64,000 nucleotides of DNA from Nitrospira sp. (GCA_035968315.1 JAVYIN010000011.1:1-64000), one strand, 5' to 3'; counted from the first letter of the stretch, positions 33,359 through 44,253 are shown. Notes: generated from the letters alone by a model not told the origin. Program-made: numbers and translations.

Positions 33359-34284
33359 TATATATCGAGGGAAATCGCCAGCATGTTCCTGTCTTTCACG
33401 ATGAAGTCATCTATTGGCTCAATCCTGAAGGGGTTCAGGTCCTTGTCGATGGGACAGTGGGATATGGTGGGCATGCTGAATCATTGCTTCGGAAAATGGC
33501 GGACCAATCGACTCTCGTCGGCATCGATCGGGATGACGAGGCGCTCACGGCGTGCCGGTCTCGGTTGGCCCCTTTCGGTCAGCGCGTGCGGTTGCTCAAG
33601 GGTGACTTTGTGGATGTGAAACCGTTGCTGCGGAGCGTGGGTGTTCAATCCGTCGATGGTGTCTTGTTTGACCTCGGGGTGTCCTCGCCGCAGCTGGATG
33701 ATCCGCGGCGAGGCTTCAGTTTTCAGACCGATGGCCCGCTTGATATGCGCATGGATCAGGCTGGTCCCCGCACTGCGGCGCAGTTGGTCAACGAGCTGCC
33801 AGAGGCCGAGCTGGCCGATATGATTTTCGAATATGGGGAAGAGCGATTTTCCCGGCGCATTGCGCGGGCCATTGTGCAGGCGCGCGTGCTCAAGGCATTG
33901 GCAACGACTCAAGAGTTGGTGGCGGTGATCAAGGGAGCTGTGCCCGCGGCCTATCGCCACGGACGCATTCATTGCGCAACACGGACGTTTCAGGCGTTGC
34001 GGATCGCGGTCAATCGGGAGCTGGACGTGATTGCGCCGGCCATTCGCGACGCGGTGGATGTCCTGCGTCCGGGGGGGCGTCTCGCGGTCATCTCTTTTCA
34101 CTCGCTTGAGGATCGCATTGTGAAACACACGTTGCGCGCCCTGGCCGATGAGCCGCAGGCGCAAATCCGGGTGCTCACCAAAAAGCCGCAAGTGCCCTCC
34201 GAGGCGGAATGCCGGGAGAATCCGCGCGCGCGGAGTGCCAAGTTGCGAGTGGCGGAGCGTCTTCCACAGGAGTGTGTCCAATGA
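33340..34284 (+). CDS. rsmH: 16S rRNA (cytosine1402-N4)-methyltransferase RsmH
   Basis: A 314-residue SAM methyltransferase. HVPVFHDEV near the N-terminus, VDGTVGYGGH (SAM site), LFDLGVSSPQLD, RGFSFQTDGPLDMRM and the late ISFHSLEDRIVK block are all RsmH signatures. It methylates C1402 of 16S rRNA. GTG 33340 is the only in-frame start between the stop codon upstream and the conserved domain. It opens the dcw cluster, and its TGA overlaps the ftsL ATG. Confidence 0.95.
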   Translation: MAISGEVYIEGNRQHVPVFHDEVIYWLNPEGVQVLVDGTVGYGGHAESLLRKMADQSTLVGIDRDDEALTACRSRLAPFGQRVRLLKGDFVDVKPLLRSVGVQSVDGVLFDLGVSSPQLDDPRRGFSFQTDGPLDMRMDQAGPRTAAQLVNELPEAELADMIFEYGEERFSRRIARAIVQARVLKALATTQELVAVIKGAVPAAYRHGRIHCATRTFQALRIAVNRELDVIAPAIRDAVDVLRPGGRLAVISFHSLEDRIVKHTLRALADEPQAQIRVLTKKPQVPSEAECRENPRARSAKLRVAERLPQECVQ

Positions 34285-34616
34285 AGAAGCTGTTGGCAGT
34301 GCTCATGGGGGTCTGTCTCGTATTTGTGTTTGTGTGGGAGCGGGTCGATATGGTGCGCCTCGGCTACCACATCGAGCGGCTGAAGCACGAAAAGGTGTTG
34401 CTTGAACGGGAGCGGGACGAGCTTCGGGTGAAGGTCGCGACGCTCAGTGCTCCCGACCGCATCGCAAAGGTGGCGACGGACAAGTTTGGGATGACGTTGC
34501 CCCAACCGGGACAAGTGGTGATGGTGCAGTCCGGACCGGCGGAATGGCCGGGGGCGTCCCGTCAAGCGGCAGAGGTGCGGCTCGCCCAAATTGATATGTC
34601 CGGAGGGAGGCGGTAG
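34281..34616 (+). CDS. ftsL: Cell division protein FtsL
   Basis: A 111-residue bitopic protein: a short cytoplasmic N-terminus, a membrane helix (LLAVLMGVCLVFVFVW), then a coiled-coil segment (RLKHEKVLLERERDELR) and the VATDKFGM block where FtsL proteins end their heptads. It belongs to the FtsQLB divisome complex. The name is based on position between rsmH and ftsI as well as layout. ATGA overlap with rsmH, and a 1-nt overlap with the GTG of ftsI. Confidence 0.85.
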   Translation: MKKLLAVLMGVCLVFVFVWERVDMVRLGYHIERLKHEKVLLERERDELRVKVATLSAPDRIAKVATDKFGMTLPQPGQVVMVQSGPAEWPGASRQAAEVRLAQIDMSGGRR

Positions 34617-36334
34617 TGGCAGGTTCTCCGTCGCGCACGCGCCGATTTGTGTTGTTGCTGGTGTTGCTGTGCGGATTCGGCGTGGTGCTGTTTCGGCTCG
34701 TGTCGCTGCAAGTGTTGCAGGCGGCGGAATTGACCGTCAAGGCGGACCGGCAGCATCAAAAGACGGTGGCGTTGGAAGGCGCGCGGGGAACGATCGTGGA
34801 TCGACACGGAAAGGTGCTGGCCATGAATATGGACGTGCCCTCCGTATTTGGCGTGCCGACCGCCCTCGAAAGTCCCGCCCAGGCGGCGCGGACACTGTCT
34901 CCGGTTCTGCATGTGCGCGCGTCCGAGCTGGAAAAGAAATTGCGCCAGGATCGCAGCTTTGTATGGCTGGCGAGAAAGCTGGATCCGGAGCAGGGGCATC
35001 GGTTGGAGCAGATGCCGATGGAAGGCATCGGAACGGTGCTGGAAGGGCGCCGGTTCTATCCGAAGGGCCCGCTGTTGGCGCATGTGCTGGGATTTGCCGG
35101 GATGGATGGAGCGGGGCTTGAAGGGCTGGAGCGCCGGTACGAGTCGCAGTTGCATGGGGAGAAGCGCGTGGCGGTGCTGCAGCGCGATGCCTTGGGGCGC
35201 ATCGTGTTTCCGAAAGGTGAGGCGGAGCAGAACCCGGCCTCCGGTCACAGTTTGACGCTCACGATCGACGAAGTCATTCAATATATCGCCGAAAAAGAAC
35301 TCGAAGAGGCGATGAACAAGACGCGGGCCAAGGCCGGCACCGTCATGGTGCTCGATCCTCGGACAGGGGCGCTGCTGGCCCTGGCCATCAGCCCGCGGTT
35401 CGATCCGAACTCCGTGGCCGCGCTCACGCCGGGCCGCTGGCGGAATCGGGCCTTGACCGATGCCTATGAGCCCGGTTCGACGATGAAAGCCATTGTGGCC
35501 GCTGCGGCCCTCGAAGAAAAAGTCATGAAGCCCGGGACGATGGTGTTCGGCGAGAACGGCCGCATGACCATTGCCAATACGGTGATTCACGATCATGAGA
35601 AGCTCGGGTGGGTGACGTTCGCGCAGGTCATTCAGAAGTCGAGCAACATCGGGGCTGCGAAAACCGGCATGGCGCTGGGCGATCAGCGGCTCTATCGGTA
35701 TTTGCAGGCGTTCGGATTCGGGCAGCGGACCGAGATCGACTTGCCAGGCGAAGCCGTCGGCCTGTTGCGGGACCCCAAAGATTGGGGGCGCCGCTCGCTG
35801 GCCTCGATTTCCATGGGGCAGGAAATCGGCGTCACGCCGATGCAAATGGTGTCGGCGATTTCGGTGCTGGCGAACGGCGGCATGTTGATGAAGCCCTACG
35901 TTGTCTCGGAAGTGCGGGACGCGCAAGGGCAGCTGCTGAAGCAGATTGAGCCGCACATGAAGCGGCGGGTGATTTCGCCGGAGACGGCGCGCGCGGTGAC
36001 CTCGATTCTCGAAGGCGTAGTGACGGACGGGACCGGGACGAAGGCGGCGATTCCAGGATTCCGCGTCGCGGGGAAGACCGGCACGGCGCAAAAAATCGAT
36101 CCGCGCACCGGCGCCTATTCCTCCACGCAATTCGTGGGGTCGTTTGTCGGGTTCGTGCCGGCCGATAATCCCCGGCTGGCCATGATCGTTGTGATCGACG
36201 AACCGCAAGGGGAGTCATTTGGTGGGTTGGTGGCGGCGCCGGTCTTTCGGCGGGTGGGCGAGCAGGTGTTAAATTACTTAGGCGTGTCATCGAATGAACC
36301 GGTGAAATTGGCGATGGCCACCGGCCATCGATAA
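34616..36334 (+). CDS. ftsI: Septal peptidoglycan transpeptidase FtsI (PBP3-type)
   Basis: A 572-residue class B penicillin-binding protein. It has an N-terminal membrane helix, a dimerisation region with GARGTIVDRHG, and a transpeptidase domain with S288-T-M-K291, a following SSN motif and GKTGTAQK. The acyl-enzyme Ser is S288. It crosslinks septal murein. GTG 34616 overlaps the ftsL stop. The gene is complete and there is no PASTA domain at the end, so it is the Gram-negative-style form. Confidence 0.95.
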   Translation: MAGSPSRTRRFVLLLVLLCGFGVVLFRLVSLQVLQAAELTVKADRQHQKTVALEGARGTIVDRHGKVLAMNMDVPSVFGVPTALESPAQAARTLSPVLHVRASELEKKLRQDRSFVWLARKLDPEQGHRLEQMPMEGIGTVLEGRRFYPKGPLLAHVLGFAGMDGAGLEGLERRYESQLHGEKRVAVLQRDALGRIVFPKGEAEQNPASGHSLTLTIDEVIQYIAEKELEEAMNKTRAKAGTVMVLDPRTGALLALAISPRFDPNSVAALTPGRWRNRALTDAYEPGSTMKAIVAAAALEEKVMKPGTMVFGENGRMTIANTVIHDHEKLGWVTFAQVIQKSSNIGAAKTGMALGDQRLYRYLQAFGFGQRTEIDLPGEAVGLLRDPKDWGRRSLASISMGQEIGVTPMQMVSAISVLANGGMLMKPYVVSEVRDAQGQLLKQIEPHMKRRVISPETARAVTSILEGVVTDGTGTKAAIPGFRVAGKTGTAQKIDPRTGAYSSTQFVGSFVGFVPADNPRLAMIVVIDEPQGESFGGLVAAPVFRRVGEQVLNYLGVSSNEPVKLAMATGHR

Positions 36335-36350
36335 CGCGGATGTTTCTGCC

Positions 36351-37868
36351 ATGGCGATGACGTTGGCGCAATTAGCTGAGGCCTTGCGAGGACAGGTGGA
36401 GGTCCTTGACCAGAGGGGAGATCTCGGCGTGCCTGTGGCAGCAATCACGGACGACTCCAGAGCGGCTCGGGCGGGCAGTCTGTTTGTCGCCGTCAAAGGC
36501 GAGCAGGTGGATGGCCATCGGTATGTTGCCGGGGCGGTGGCGGCCGGAGCGGCGGCGCTGGTGCAGCAAGAGCCACTCTCGGGTGGCGATCTCCCCGCCC
36601 TGCGCGTTGCGGATTCCCGGAAGGCCTTGGGGTTGCTGGGCAGTCGGTTTTACGGCGATCCGTCGGCACAGTTGCGGATGATCGGGATCACCGGCACCAA
36701 CGGCAAAACCACCACGACGTATGTGTGCAAATCGCTGCTCGAAGCGATCGGAAAGCGCGTCGGGCTGATCGGGACCGTGGCCTATCAGATCGGAGCAGAA
36801 ACCATTCCATCGTCGCATACGACGCCGGGCGCGCTGGAGCTGCAGCAGTTGCTCAGAAAGATGGTGGATAGCGGCTGCACGGCGGCGGTGATGGAAGTGT
36901 CCTCCCATGCGCTCGTGCAGGACCGGACGAGCGGGTGCGAATACGATGTGGCGGTCTTCTCGAACCTGACGCAGGACCACCTCGACTTTCACAAGACGAT
37001 GGACGCCTATTTCCAGGCCAAGTTGCGGCTTTTCACCGGATTAACCGGAACCGCGAAACCGAAGAAGCGGGCGATCATCAATATGGACGATCCGAGCGGC
37101 AGCCGCATCGCCGCCCTCAGTCCCGCGCCGGTCTGGACCTACGGGATCAAGGGGAAGGCGGATCTTCGGGCGGAGGATGTCCGGCTGTCCTTGGGCGGGA
37201 CGACCTTCACGGCGGCCACGCCGGCTGGATCCTTCCCGGTCGAGAGCCATTTGGTCGGCGAGCATAACGTCTACAACCTGCTGGCGGCCATCGGCGTGGC
37301 GCTGCATGAAGGCGCGACGACTCAACAGGTCCGTGAGGCGGTCGCGCACGTAACGAACGTGCCTGGCCGATTTGAGCGGGTCATGGCGGGACAAGCGTTC
37401 ACCGTGGTGGTGGACTATGCCCATACGGAAGATGCGCTGGTGCGCCTCCTGACGGCCGCTCAGGCCCTGAAAGCCGGCCGCATCCTTACGGTGTTCGGAT
37501 GCGGAGGGGACCGGGATCGGGGCAAGCGGCCCAAGATGGGGCGCGCGGCGGTTCAGTATAGCGATGTGGTGATTCTCACATCGGACAATCCGCGGACGGA
37601 GAACCCGCTGGCGATTTTGGACGAAGTGGAAGCCGGCGTCACGGATGCGCTCCGGCAGAGACCGCACGTCCAGTATCGGAAGATCGCGGATCGGCGCGAG
37701 GCGATTGGCGCGGCGGTTCGGGAGGCGCGGCCGGGTGACATGGTGCTCATTGCCGGCAAGGGGCATGAGGATTATCAGATTATTGGCACGACGAAACAGC
37801 ACTTCGACGATCGCGAAGTTGCGCGGGACGCCATCCAGCAATTGACGAGTGGGGCGAAGACCAGTTGA
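36351..37868 (+). CDS. murE: UDP-MurNAc-L-Ala-D-Glu ligase MurE
   Basis: A 505-residue Mur ligase. The ATP-binding GTNGKTTTT motif is near residues 114-122 and the amino-acid-specifying DNPR motif is D412-R415. DNPR predicts meso-diaminopimelate as the added residue, hence DAP-type murein. Cytoplasmic. It starts 16 nt after ftsI and is followed by murF at 25 nt. Confidence 0.95.
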   Translation: MAMTLAQLAEALRGQVEVLDQRGDLGVPVAAITDDSRAARAGSLFVAVKGEQVDGHRYVAGAVAAGAAALVQQEPLSGGDLPALRVADSRKALGLLGSRFYGDPSAQLRMIGITGTNGKTTTTYVCKSLLEAIGKRVGLIGTVAYQIGAETIPSSHTTPGALELQQLLRKMVDSGCTAAVMEVSSHALVQDRTSGCEYDVAVFSNLTQDHLDFHKTMDAYFQAKLRLFTGLTGTAKPKKRAIINMDDPSGSRIAALSPAPVWTYGIKGKADLRAEDVRLSLGGTTFTAATPAGSFPVESHLVGEHNVYNLLAAIGVALHEGATTQQVREAVAHVTNVPGRFERVMAGQAFTVVVDYAHTEDALVRLLTAAQALKAGRILTVFGCGGDRDRGKRPKMGRAAVQYSDVVILTSDNPRTENPLAILDEVEAGVTDALRQRPHVQYRKIADRREAIGAAVREARPGDMVLIAGKGHEDYQIIGTTKQHFDDREVARDAIQQLTSGAKTS

Positions 37869-37893
37869 CGGTGCAGTAGGATTCGAGGATCCC

Positions 37894-39339
37894 ATGGCCC
37901 TGTTTACGATTGAAGAATTGCGAGAAGTCATCAGCGTGAAGGTGCTTGCCGCCGAGGGAGCCCGGTGGGCCAAGCAACGCATTCGGCGCATCAATCTGGA
38001 TTCCCGAACGATCCGCGCCGGGGACCTGTTTGTGGCGATCAAGGGCGATCGGTTTGACGGGCATGAGTATGTCGCGATGGCCTTGTCGCGGGGTGCGGTC
38101 GGCGCCATCGTGCACGATGCCTATGCCGTGCCGCCGGCGGTGGTGAAAACGGTCGGAAAGTCCTCGGCGTTTGTGCTTGGCGTGCGCGATCCGCTCTTTG
38201 CGTACCAGCAACTGGCCACGCACCATCGCTGCCGGTTCGAGATTCCGCTGGTCGCGGTGACGGGCAGCAACGGCAAGACCACGACGAAAGAAATGGTCGC
38301 CAGTGTGCTGGGCCAGCGCTGGCGGACGTTGAAAACGGAAGGCAATTTGAACAATCGCATCGGTGTCCCGCAGACCCTCTTCCGATTGACGGTCCGCCAT
38401 GAAGCGGCGGTCATCGAGCTGGGGGTCGATAACGTCGGGCAGACGACGCGGCTGTGTGAAATCGCGCGGCCGACGATCGGGATCATCACCAATATCGGGC
38501 CGGACCATTTGGAATTCTTCGGCAGCATGGAGGGGTCGGCGCAGGCGAAGGCGGAGCTGCTCGATTTGCTGCCGCCGGATGGCGCCGCCGTGTTGAATGC
38601 CGACGATCCCTATTTCGATTATCTGGCCGCGCGCGCGCAATGCCGGGTGGTCTCGTTCGGCTATTCGCCGAAAGCTGACGTGCAGGCGGTGCAGGAAAAG
38701 TCCGATGGCAAGGACGGCACCATTTTCAGACTACTGCTTCCCGGAAAAGTCCGCCATACGATTGTCCGGATGAAAGTACAGGGTTCTCACAATGTCACGA
38801 ATGCTCTCGCTGCGGCAGCAGTCGGGACGGTCTTAGGTATTTCCGGTGCGGTGATTGCCCAGGGGCTTTCCCGTTTCCGCCCGGCGGCGATGCGGTCGCA
38901 GGTCGTCATGAGCCAGGGGGTCAAGATCATCAACGACTGTTACAACGCCAATCCGGCCTCGATGAAAGCGGCGGTGCAGTTGCTGGCGCAATCCGGCGCG
39001 GGGCGCAAGACGATCGCGGTGCTGGGGGATATGTTGGAGCTGGGGCCGAACGCGGGGCGAATGCACCAAGAGGTCGGCGCCTTCATCGCACAGCAGGGGA
39101 TTACACAGTTGGTGGCCTGCGGCGCCCTCGGACGAGGGTTGGCCGAAGGGGCGCGCCGGGCCGGGATGAGCGCTGATGCCGTGCTCGAAATGCCGGACGC
39201 GGCAGCGGCAGCGGCGGCCGTGACCGCGATGGTCGCGCAGGGTAATGTGGTGTTGGTGAAGGCGTCGCGCGGCATGAAAATGGAGCAGGTCGTGAGTGCG
39301 CTGCAGCGCATGAAGCGGGCCGCAAAGAAGGCGTCGTAA
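37894..39339 (+). CDS. murF: UDP-MurNAc-tripeptide D-Ala-D-Ala ligase MurF
   Basis: A 481-residue Mur ligase that adds D-Ala-D-Ala to the UDP-MurNAc-tripeptide. The GSNGKTTTK phosphate loop (G127, K128) and the NDCYNANP block are typical of MurF. I use ATG 37894 rather than the frame start at 37849, because FTIEELREV then starts the domain. It is part of the dcw run, between murE and mraY. The C-terminal tail is basic ([10 protein letters not shown]). Confidence 0.94.
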   Translation: MALFTIEELREVISVKVLAAEGARWAKQRIRRINLDSRTIRAGDLFVAIKGDRFDGHEYVAMALSRGAVGAIVHDAYAVPPAVVKTVGKSSAFVLGVRDPLFAYQQLATHHRCRFEIPLVAVTGSNGKTTTKEMVASVLGQRWRTLKTEGNLNNRIGVPQTLFRLTVRHEAAVIELGVDNVGQTTRLCEIARPTIGIITNIGPDHLEFFGSMEGSAQAKAELLDLLPPDGAAVLNADDPYFDYLAARAQCRVVSFGYSPKADVQAVQEKSDGKDGTIFRLLLPGKVRHTIVRMKVQGSHNVTNALAAAAVGTVLGISGAVIAQGLSRFRPAAMRSQVVMSQGVKIINDCYNANPASMKAAVQLLAQSGAGRKTIAVLGDMLELGPNAGRMHQEVGAFIAQQGITQLVACGALGRGLAEGARRAGMSADAVLEMPDAAAAAAAVTAMVAQGNVVLVKASRGMKMEQVVSALQRMKRAAKKAS

Positions 39340-39398
39340 CCATTCAGGGGCGTCACTATTCAGACGCTGTCCGCCCCCAGCGTCGTCAAGGCGATCGT

Positions 39399-40475
39399 AT
39401 GCTGTATAACTGGCTCTATCCGCTCCATACCGAGTTCTCGTTTCTGAATGTCTTCCGCTATCAAAGCTTCCGCATTATCTATGCGGCGGTGACGGCCTTT
39501 CTCATCGCGTTCATGCTGGCGCCCTGGCTGATCCGGAAGCTGCAAGAGATCAAGCTGGGCCAGCAAGTGCGCGATGACGGTCCCAAGCGGCATTTGGCCA
39601 AAAGCGGCACGCCGACGATGGGGGGGCTGCTGATCATCTTTGCCGTCGTGCTTTCGACGCTGCTCTGGGCGGATATCACCAAGCCCTACGTCTGGCTGGT
39701 GCTGGGGGCGACCGTCGGGTTCGGCGCGATCGGATTCGCGGACGACTATCTCAAATTCATCAAGGCCCAATCGAAGGGGCTGTCGGCCAGGCAGAAGTTT
39801 GCCGCGCAGGTGACGGTGGCGTTGGGGATCGCCCTCACGTTGTATTTTCTGCCGGGGTATTCCACGAAGCTCAGTGTGCCCTTTTTCAAGAACTTCATGC
39901 CGGATCTCGGGTGGTTCTATATCGTGTTCGCCGTGCTGGTGATTGTCGGCAGTTCGAATGCCGTCAATCTGACCGACGGCCTCGACGGCTTGGCCATCGG
40001 GCCCGTCATGATTACCGCCCTGGCCTACACGATTGTGGCCTACGTCGCCGGGCACCGGCTGATGTCCGACTATCTGCTCATCCCGCACATCGAAAATGCC
40101 GGCGAGATTGCGGTGTTTACGGCGGCCATCTTGGGGTCGAGCCTCGGCTTTCTCTGGTTTAATACCTATCCGGCCTCCGTCTTCATGGGCGATGTCGGAT
40201 CGCTGCCGTTGGGCGCGGCGCTCGGGACCGTGGCGGTGATCAGCAAACACGAACTGTTGCTGTTGATGGTCGGCGGCGTGTTTGTGATCGAGGCCGTGTC
40301 GGTCATCTTCCAAGTGTTGTCGTTCAAGTCGCGCGGGAAGCGGATTTTCCTGATGGCGCCGATCCATCATCACTTCGAGATGAAGGGATGGGAGGAGCCC
40401 AAAGTCGTGGTGCGGCTCTGGATCATCGCCATTCTGTTGGCGCTCTTGAGCCTGAGTACGTTGAAGTTGCGGTAA
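39399..40475 (+). CDS. mraY: Phospho-MurNAc-pentapeptide transferase MraY
   Basis: A 358-residue ten-helix membrane enzyme that transfers phospho-MurNAc-pentapeptide to undecaprenyl phosphate (lipid I). The conserved [21 protein letters not shown] and [11 protein letters not shown] blocks carry the catalytic aspartates. [15 protein letters not shown] is the C-terminal family block. Its stop overlaps the murD start (TAATG). Confidence 0.96.
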   Translation: MLYNWLYPLHTEFSFLNVFRYQSFRIIYAAVTAFLIAFMLAPWLIRKLQEIKLGQQVRDDGPKRHLAKSGTPTMGGLLIIFAVVLSTLLWADITKPYVWLVLGATVGFGAIGFADDYLKFIKAQSKGLSARQKFAAQVTVALGIALTLYFLPGYSTKLSVPFFKNFMPDLGWFYIVFAVLVIVGSSNAVNLTDGLDGLAIGPVMITALAYTIVAYVAGHRLMSDYLLIPHIENAGEIAVFTAAILGSSLGFLWFNTYPASVFMGDVGSLPLGAALGTVAVISKHELLLLMVGGVFVIEAVSVIFQVLSFKSRGKRIFLMAPIHHHFEMKGWEEPKVVVRLWIIAILLALLSLSTLKLR

Positions 40476-41890
40476 TGGGATTGGTGAGCGAAGACACGAT
40501 GGAACTGACGGGAACCAAAGTCACCGTGGTGGGTCTGGCACGCAGCGGCGTGGCGGCAGCCCGGTTGCTGCAGGCTGCGGGCGCGCAGGTGACCGTGGCC
40601 GATAAAAAGGAACGCCGTGAGCTGGAGGCCGTGTTGACGCAGTTGGACGGCTCGCGCATTGGCGTCACCGTCGGCAGCCAGTACGAGACGGCACTGGATG
40701 CGGCGGAACTGGTCGTGATCAGTCCCGGCGTGCCCTATCGGATGGACGCGTTGGAACGGGTTCGTCGCCGTGGCGTCAAGGTCATCAGCGAATTAGAGCT
40801 GGCATCCCGGTTCCTGTCCGCCCCGATCCTGGCCCTGACCGGCACCAACGGGAAAAGCACCACTGTGACGTTGATCGGCAAGATGCTGCAGGAAAGCGGG
40901 AAACGGGTCTTTGTCGGCGGCAATCTCGGGACGGCGCTCAGTGAAGCGGCGGAGCAATCGTTTCAGGCGTCCCGGCAGGGGCTGCCCAGTCCGTATGATT
41001 TCGCCGTGGTGGAAGTGTCCAGCTTTCAGTTGGAAACCGTGGATCAGTTTCATCCCTGGATCGCGGCGATCCTGAATGTGACGGTGGATCATCAAGATCG
41101 GTATGAATCGATTGACGAGTATGTCGCGGCTAAGCGCAGGATTTTTGAGAATCAGAAGCCGACGGACTATGCGCTCTTCAACTTGGACGATCCGCTGGTG
41201 GCGGCGCTCAGGCATGGGGTCAAGGCCCGGGTCCTTGGATTTACCCGGCAATCATCTCTCCCATCCGACCTGAGCGGAGGCACCTATTTGGAGGGCGATC
41301 GCATTGTGACCACGGTGACCGGGGTTCGGCAGGAGGTCTGCCGGCGTTCGGAGATCAAGATCATCGGCAACCACAATGTTGAGAATGTCATGGCGGCCGT
41401 CACCTATGCGCTCTTGAGCGGGTGTCCGCTCGACGCCATCAGGCGCGTTTTGATGACGTTTCCAGGCCTTGAGCATGCCTTGGAGATCGTGCGGGACCGC
41501 CGGGGCGTGCGCTTTGTGAACGATTCCAAGGGGACCAACGTCGATGCCACGCTGAAAGCCTTGGAGAGTATCGAGCAGCCTATTTGGTTGATTGCCGGCG
41601 GGCGTGATAAGGGCGGAGATTTTTCCCGATTGGCCCCGGCGATCAGGCAGCGGGTCAAGGGGCTCATCTTAATTGGAGAAGCCACGCCCTTGATTGCGAA
41701 TGCGGTGACCGGATTCCCGTCGATTGTGTGGGCTGCCTCTTTCAAAGACGCTGTCCAGGCGGCGGCGGACGGGGCGGTCTCCGGCGAGGTGGTGTTGCTG
41801 TCACCGGCTTGTGCGAGTTTCGATATGTTTGCGGACTACCAGGATCGAGGGCGGCAGTTTAAGGCCCTGGTGCAATCCTTGCCCGCTTGA
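40475..41890 (+). CDS. murD: UDP-MurNAc-L-Ala:D-Glu ligase MurD
   Basis: A 471-residue Mur ligase adding D-Glu. N-terminal [15 protein letters not shown] binds the uridine nucleotide, followed by GTNGKSTT and the NDSKGTN block. ATG 40475 overlaps the mraY stop by one base. ATG 40499 (MELTGTKV) is an alternative and would better match short family members. Cytoplasmic step between murC and murE. Confidence 0.94.
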   Translation: MGLVSEDTMELTGTKVTVVGLARSGVAAARLLQAAGAQVTVADKKERRELEAVLTQLDGSRIGVTVGSQYETALDAAELVVISPGVPYRMDALERVRRRGVKVISELELASRFLSAPILALTGTNGKSTTVTLIGKMLQESGKRVFVGGNLGTALSEAAEQSFQASRQGLPSPYDFAVVEVSSFQLETVDQFHPWIAAILNVTVDHQDRYESIDEYVAAKRRIFENQKPTDYALFNLDDPLVAALRHGVKARVLGFTRQSSLPSDLSGGTYLEGDRIVTTVTGVRQEVCRRSEIKIIGNHNVENVMAAVTYALLSGCPLDAIRRVLMTFPGLEHALEIVRDRRGVRFVNDSKGTNVDATLKALESIEQPIWLIAGGRDKGGDFSRLAPAIRQRVKGLILIGEATPLIANAVTGFPSIVWAASFKDAVQAAADGAVSGEVVLLSPACASFDMFADYQDRGRQFKALVQSLPA

Positions 41891-41923
41891 GCGTGCAAGG
41901 CAGAGGAGAATTGACACTGGACG

Positions 41924-43132
41924 ATGTCACAGAGAGCCGCAGGGACGCTGGCATTACCGTGGCCCACCACGAGTCCTCGCACCGCGAAAAAGCGGGTGCC
42001 GATGGACCATACGCTGTTGATCGTGACGATCGTCCTGGCCTTGGTCGGCCTGGTGATGGTGTTCAGCGCGAGCGCCGTGGTGGCGGGCAACCGCTTCCAC
42101 GACTCCGGGTACTTCCTCAAGCGGCAGCTGGCCTGGCTGACGTTCGGATTTCTGCTGCTCCATCTCGCGTCGCGCATCGATTATATCTGGTGGAAGCGCC
42201 TGTCGATTCCCATGCTGGGCTGCATGCTGCTGCTGCTGGTGATGGTGCTGATTCCCTCGTTGGGCGTGGCGGCAAAAGGCGCCAGGCGCTGGTTGCGTCT
42301 GGGGCCGATCTCCATCCAGCCGGCCGAGATGGTCAAGCTGGTCGCGGTGATCTATGTGGCGGCTTATCTGACGAAGAAGGAAGATCTCATCACAACCTTC
42401 TCCTCTGGCCTGGTGCCGGTGTTGGGGGTCATCGGGGTGTTGAGCGGATTGGTGCTGCTGGAGCCGGATCTGGGGACGGTCGTGGTGATCGGCCTGGTGA
42501 CCGTGGGCCTGCTCTTTCTCGGCGGGGCGCAAGTGAAGCATCTGGTGGGGCTGGGCTTGTGTGCCGTGCCGGTCGTTTTGGCGCTCGTCCTCGGCTCGAG
42601 CTACCGGCGCCAGCGCATGCTGACGTTCCTGGCTCCCTGGAAGGACGCGTCGGACGCGGGGTTTCAGATCACCCAGTCGTTTCTCGCCTTTGGCAGCGGC
42701 GGGCCGTTCGGAGTCGGGCTGGGCGAGGGGAAGCAGAAGCTGTTCTTTCTGCCCGAAGCCCACACGGATTTCGTGCTGGCCTTGGTGGGAGAGGAGCTGG
42801 GCTTGGTGGGGACCGTCACGATCATCCTGCTCTTCGTACTGTTCGTGGTGCGCGGATTTCAGATCGCGGCGCGGGCTCGGATGCCCTTCGGACGGCATTT
42901 GGCCATGGGGATTACGTTGCTGATCGGCGTGCAAGCGTTGGTGAACGCGGCCGTGGTGACGGGTTTGCTGCCGACCAAGGGGTTGACGCTCCCGTTTGTC
43001 AGTTACGGCGGATCTTCCTTGATCATCTGTCTGATCGGGGTGGGCATCCTGCTGAATATTTCACGGGATCGCCAAGCCGGACGGGAAGAGAGCGGATCAC
43101 GAGCCGCTCGGGGCAGGTTCAATCGCCGATGA
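41924..43132 (+). CDS. ftsW: Septal peptidoglycan polymerase FtsW
   Basis: A 402-residue SEDS-family glycosyltransferase with about ten helices. The blocks VMVFSASAV, LLLLEPDLGTVVVI-type and FVSYGGSSLI near the end are hallmarks. It works with FtsI at the septum. ATG 41924 gives a 26-residue basic tail before the first helix; ATG 42002 is an alternative. A longer frame overlapping it and joined to murG is a shadow. Ends in ATGA overlap with murG. Confidence 0.94.
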   Translation: MSQRAAGTLALPWPTTSPRTAKKRVPMDHTLLIVTIVLALVGLVMVFSASAVVAGNRFHDSGYFLKRQLAWLTFGFLLLHLASRIDYIWWKRLSIPMLGCMLLLLVMVLIPSLGVAAKGARRWLRLGPISIQPAEMVKLVAVIYVAAYLTKKEDLITTFSSGLVPVLGVIGVLSGLVLLEPDLGTVVVIGLVTVGLLFLGGAQVKHLVGLGLCAVPVVLALVLGSSYRRQRMLTFLAPWKDASDAGFQITQSFLAFGSGGPFGVGLGEGKQKLFFLPEAHTDFVLALVGEELGLVGTVTIILLFVLFVVRGFQIAARARMPFGRHLAMGITLLIGVQALVNAAVVTGLLPTKGLTLPFVSYGGSSLIICLIGVGILLNISRDRQAGREESGSRAARGRFNRR

Positions 43133-44253
43133 CGATCGTGATTGCGGCAGGCGGCACGGGAGGGCACTTGTATCCGGCGATCGCCTTGGCTCGAGAGTTT
43201 CTGCGGCGCGACGCCTCGGCGAAGATTGTTTTCGTCGGCACGGCGAAAGGGATTGAGTCCAAAGTGCTGGCCCATGAAGGATTTCCGCTCGAACTCATCA
43301 CGGCGAAACCGGTGATGGGCAAGGGTTTCGCGGACGCGCTACGGGGATTGTTGTCGGTTCCGGCCGGGCTTTGGCAGTCGTGGAAGATTCTCGGCGCGCA
43401 CCGGGCCGATCTCGTGATCGGCGTGGGTGGATACACGAGTCCCACGATGTTGGCGGCGGCGGCGCTCAGAGGCATCGCCCGGGTGATCTTGGAGCCGAAC
43501 GCCTATCCCGGCATGGCGAATATTGCGGTCGGGCCCTGCGCCCAGCGGGTCTTTCTGGCCTTTGAGTCGGCCGCGAAGAGGTTTGCCGCGCGCAAAGTGC
43601 GTGTGGTGGGGACGCCGATTCGCCAAGACTTTCTCCGGGACGCGGCTCGGCCTGCGGCGGCGGCAACCGGCGCGCCGCAGCGGTTGTTGATTTTCGGCGG
43701 AAGCCAGGGTGCGAAGGCGATCAATAGCGCCGTCATCGACGGATTGGCGTCGCTGACGCAACAGGTGCCTCGCCTGTCCATCACGCACCAGACCGGTGAG
43801 GCCGATCATGCGCGGGTCGTCGAGGCCTATCGGCAGGCCGGCGTATCGGCAGACGTCGTCCCGTTTTTGTACGACATGCCGGCCGTCTTACGGGCGGCCG
43901 ATCTCGTGGTGGCGCGTTCAGGGGCCATGACGATCGCGGAGCTGACGGCCTGTGGAAAGCCGGCGATCCTCATTCCGCTGCCGACGGCGATCTACAACCA
44001 TCAAATGATGAACGCGCGCGCGATGGAGGCGGCGGGCGGGGCGATGGTCCTTCCGCAGCCGGAGCTGACCGGGGCGACGCTGGCCGGCGCCATTGCCGAC
44101 ATTCTGCGGCAGCCGGTGCGGCTGCGCGCGATGCAGGAGAAGAGTTGGGGGATGCGGCGGATCGAGGCGGCGGAGACCATTGTCCGTGAATGCTACGCAC
44201 TCATGGGGGTGAACCATGACATCAACCGGACTGTTGGAGCGGCAGGAGTCTAA
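43129..44253 (+). CDS. murG: Undecaprenyl-PP-MurNAc-pentapeptide GlcNAc transferase MurG
   Basis: A 374-residue GT28 glycosyltransferase. GGTGGHLYPA at residues 8-17, GVGGYTS, EPNAYPG and the late RSGAMTIAEL block bind UDP-GlcNAc and lipid I. Peripheral on the inner face of the membrane. ATG 43129 overlaps the ftsW stop, and the reading frame is open upstream through ftsW by chance. Confidence 0.95.
   Translation: MTIVIAAGGTGGHLYPAIALAREFLRRDASAKIVFVGTAKGIESKVLAHEGFPLELITAKPVMGKGFADALRGLLSVPAGLWQSWKILGAHRADLVIGVGGYTSPTMLAAAALRGIARVILEPNAYPGMANIAVGPCAQRVFLAFESAAKRFAARKVRVVGTPIRQDFLRDAARPAAAATGAPQRLLIFGGSQGAKAINSAVIDGLASLTQQVPRLSITHQTGEADHARVVEAYRQAGVSADVVPFLYDMPAVLRAADLVVARSGAMTIAELTACGKPAILIPLPTAIYNHQMMNARAMEAAGGAMVLPQPELTGATLAGAIADILRQPVRLRAMQEKSWGMRRIEAAETIVRECYALMGVNHDINRTVGAAGV

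Noticed and set aside
41887-44253. 788-residue frame apparently joining a new protein to MurG
   Set aside because: The first part is ftsW read in the wrong frame. Only the segment from 43129 is real (MurG).
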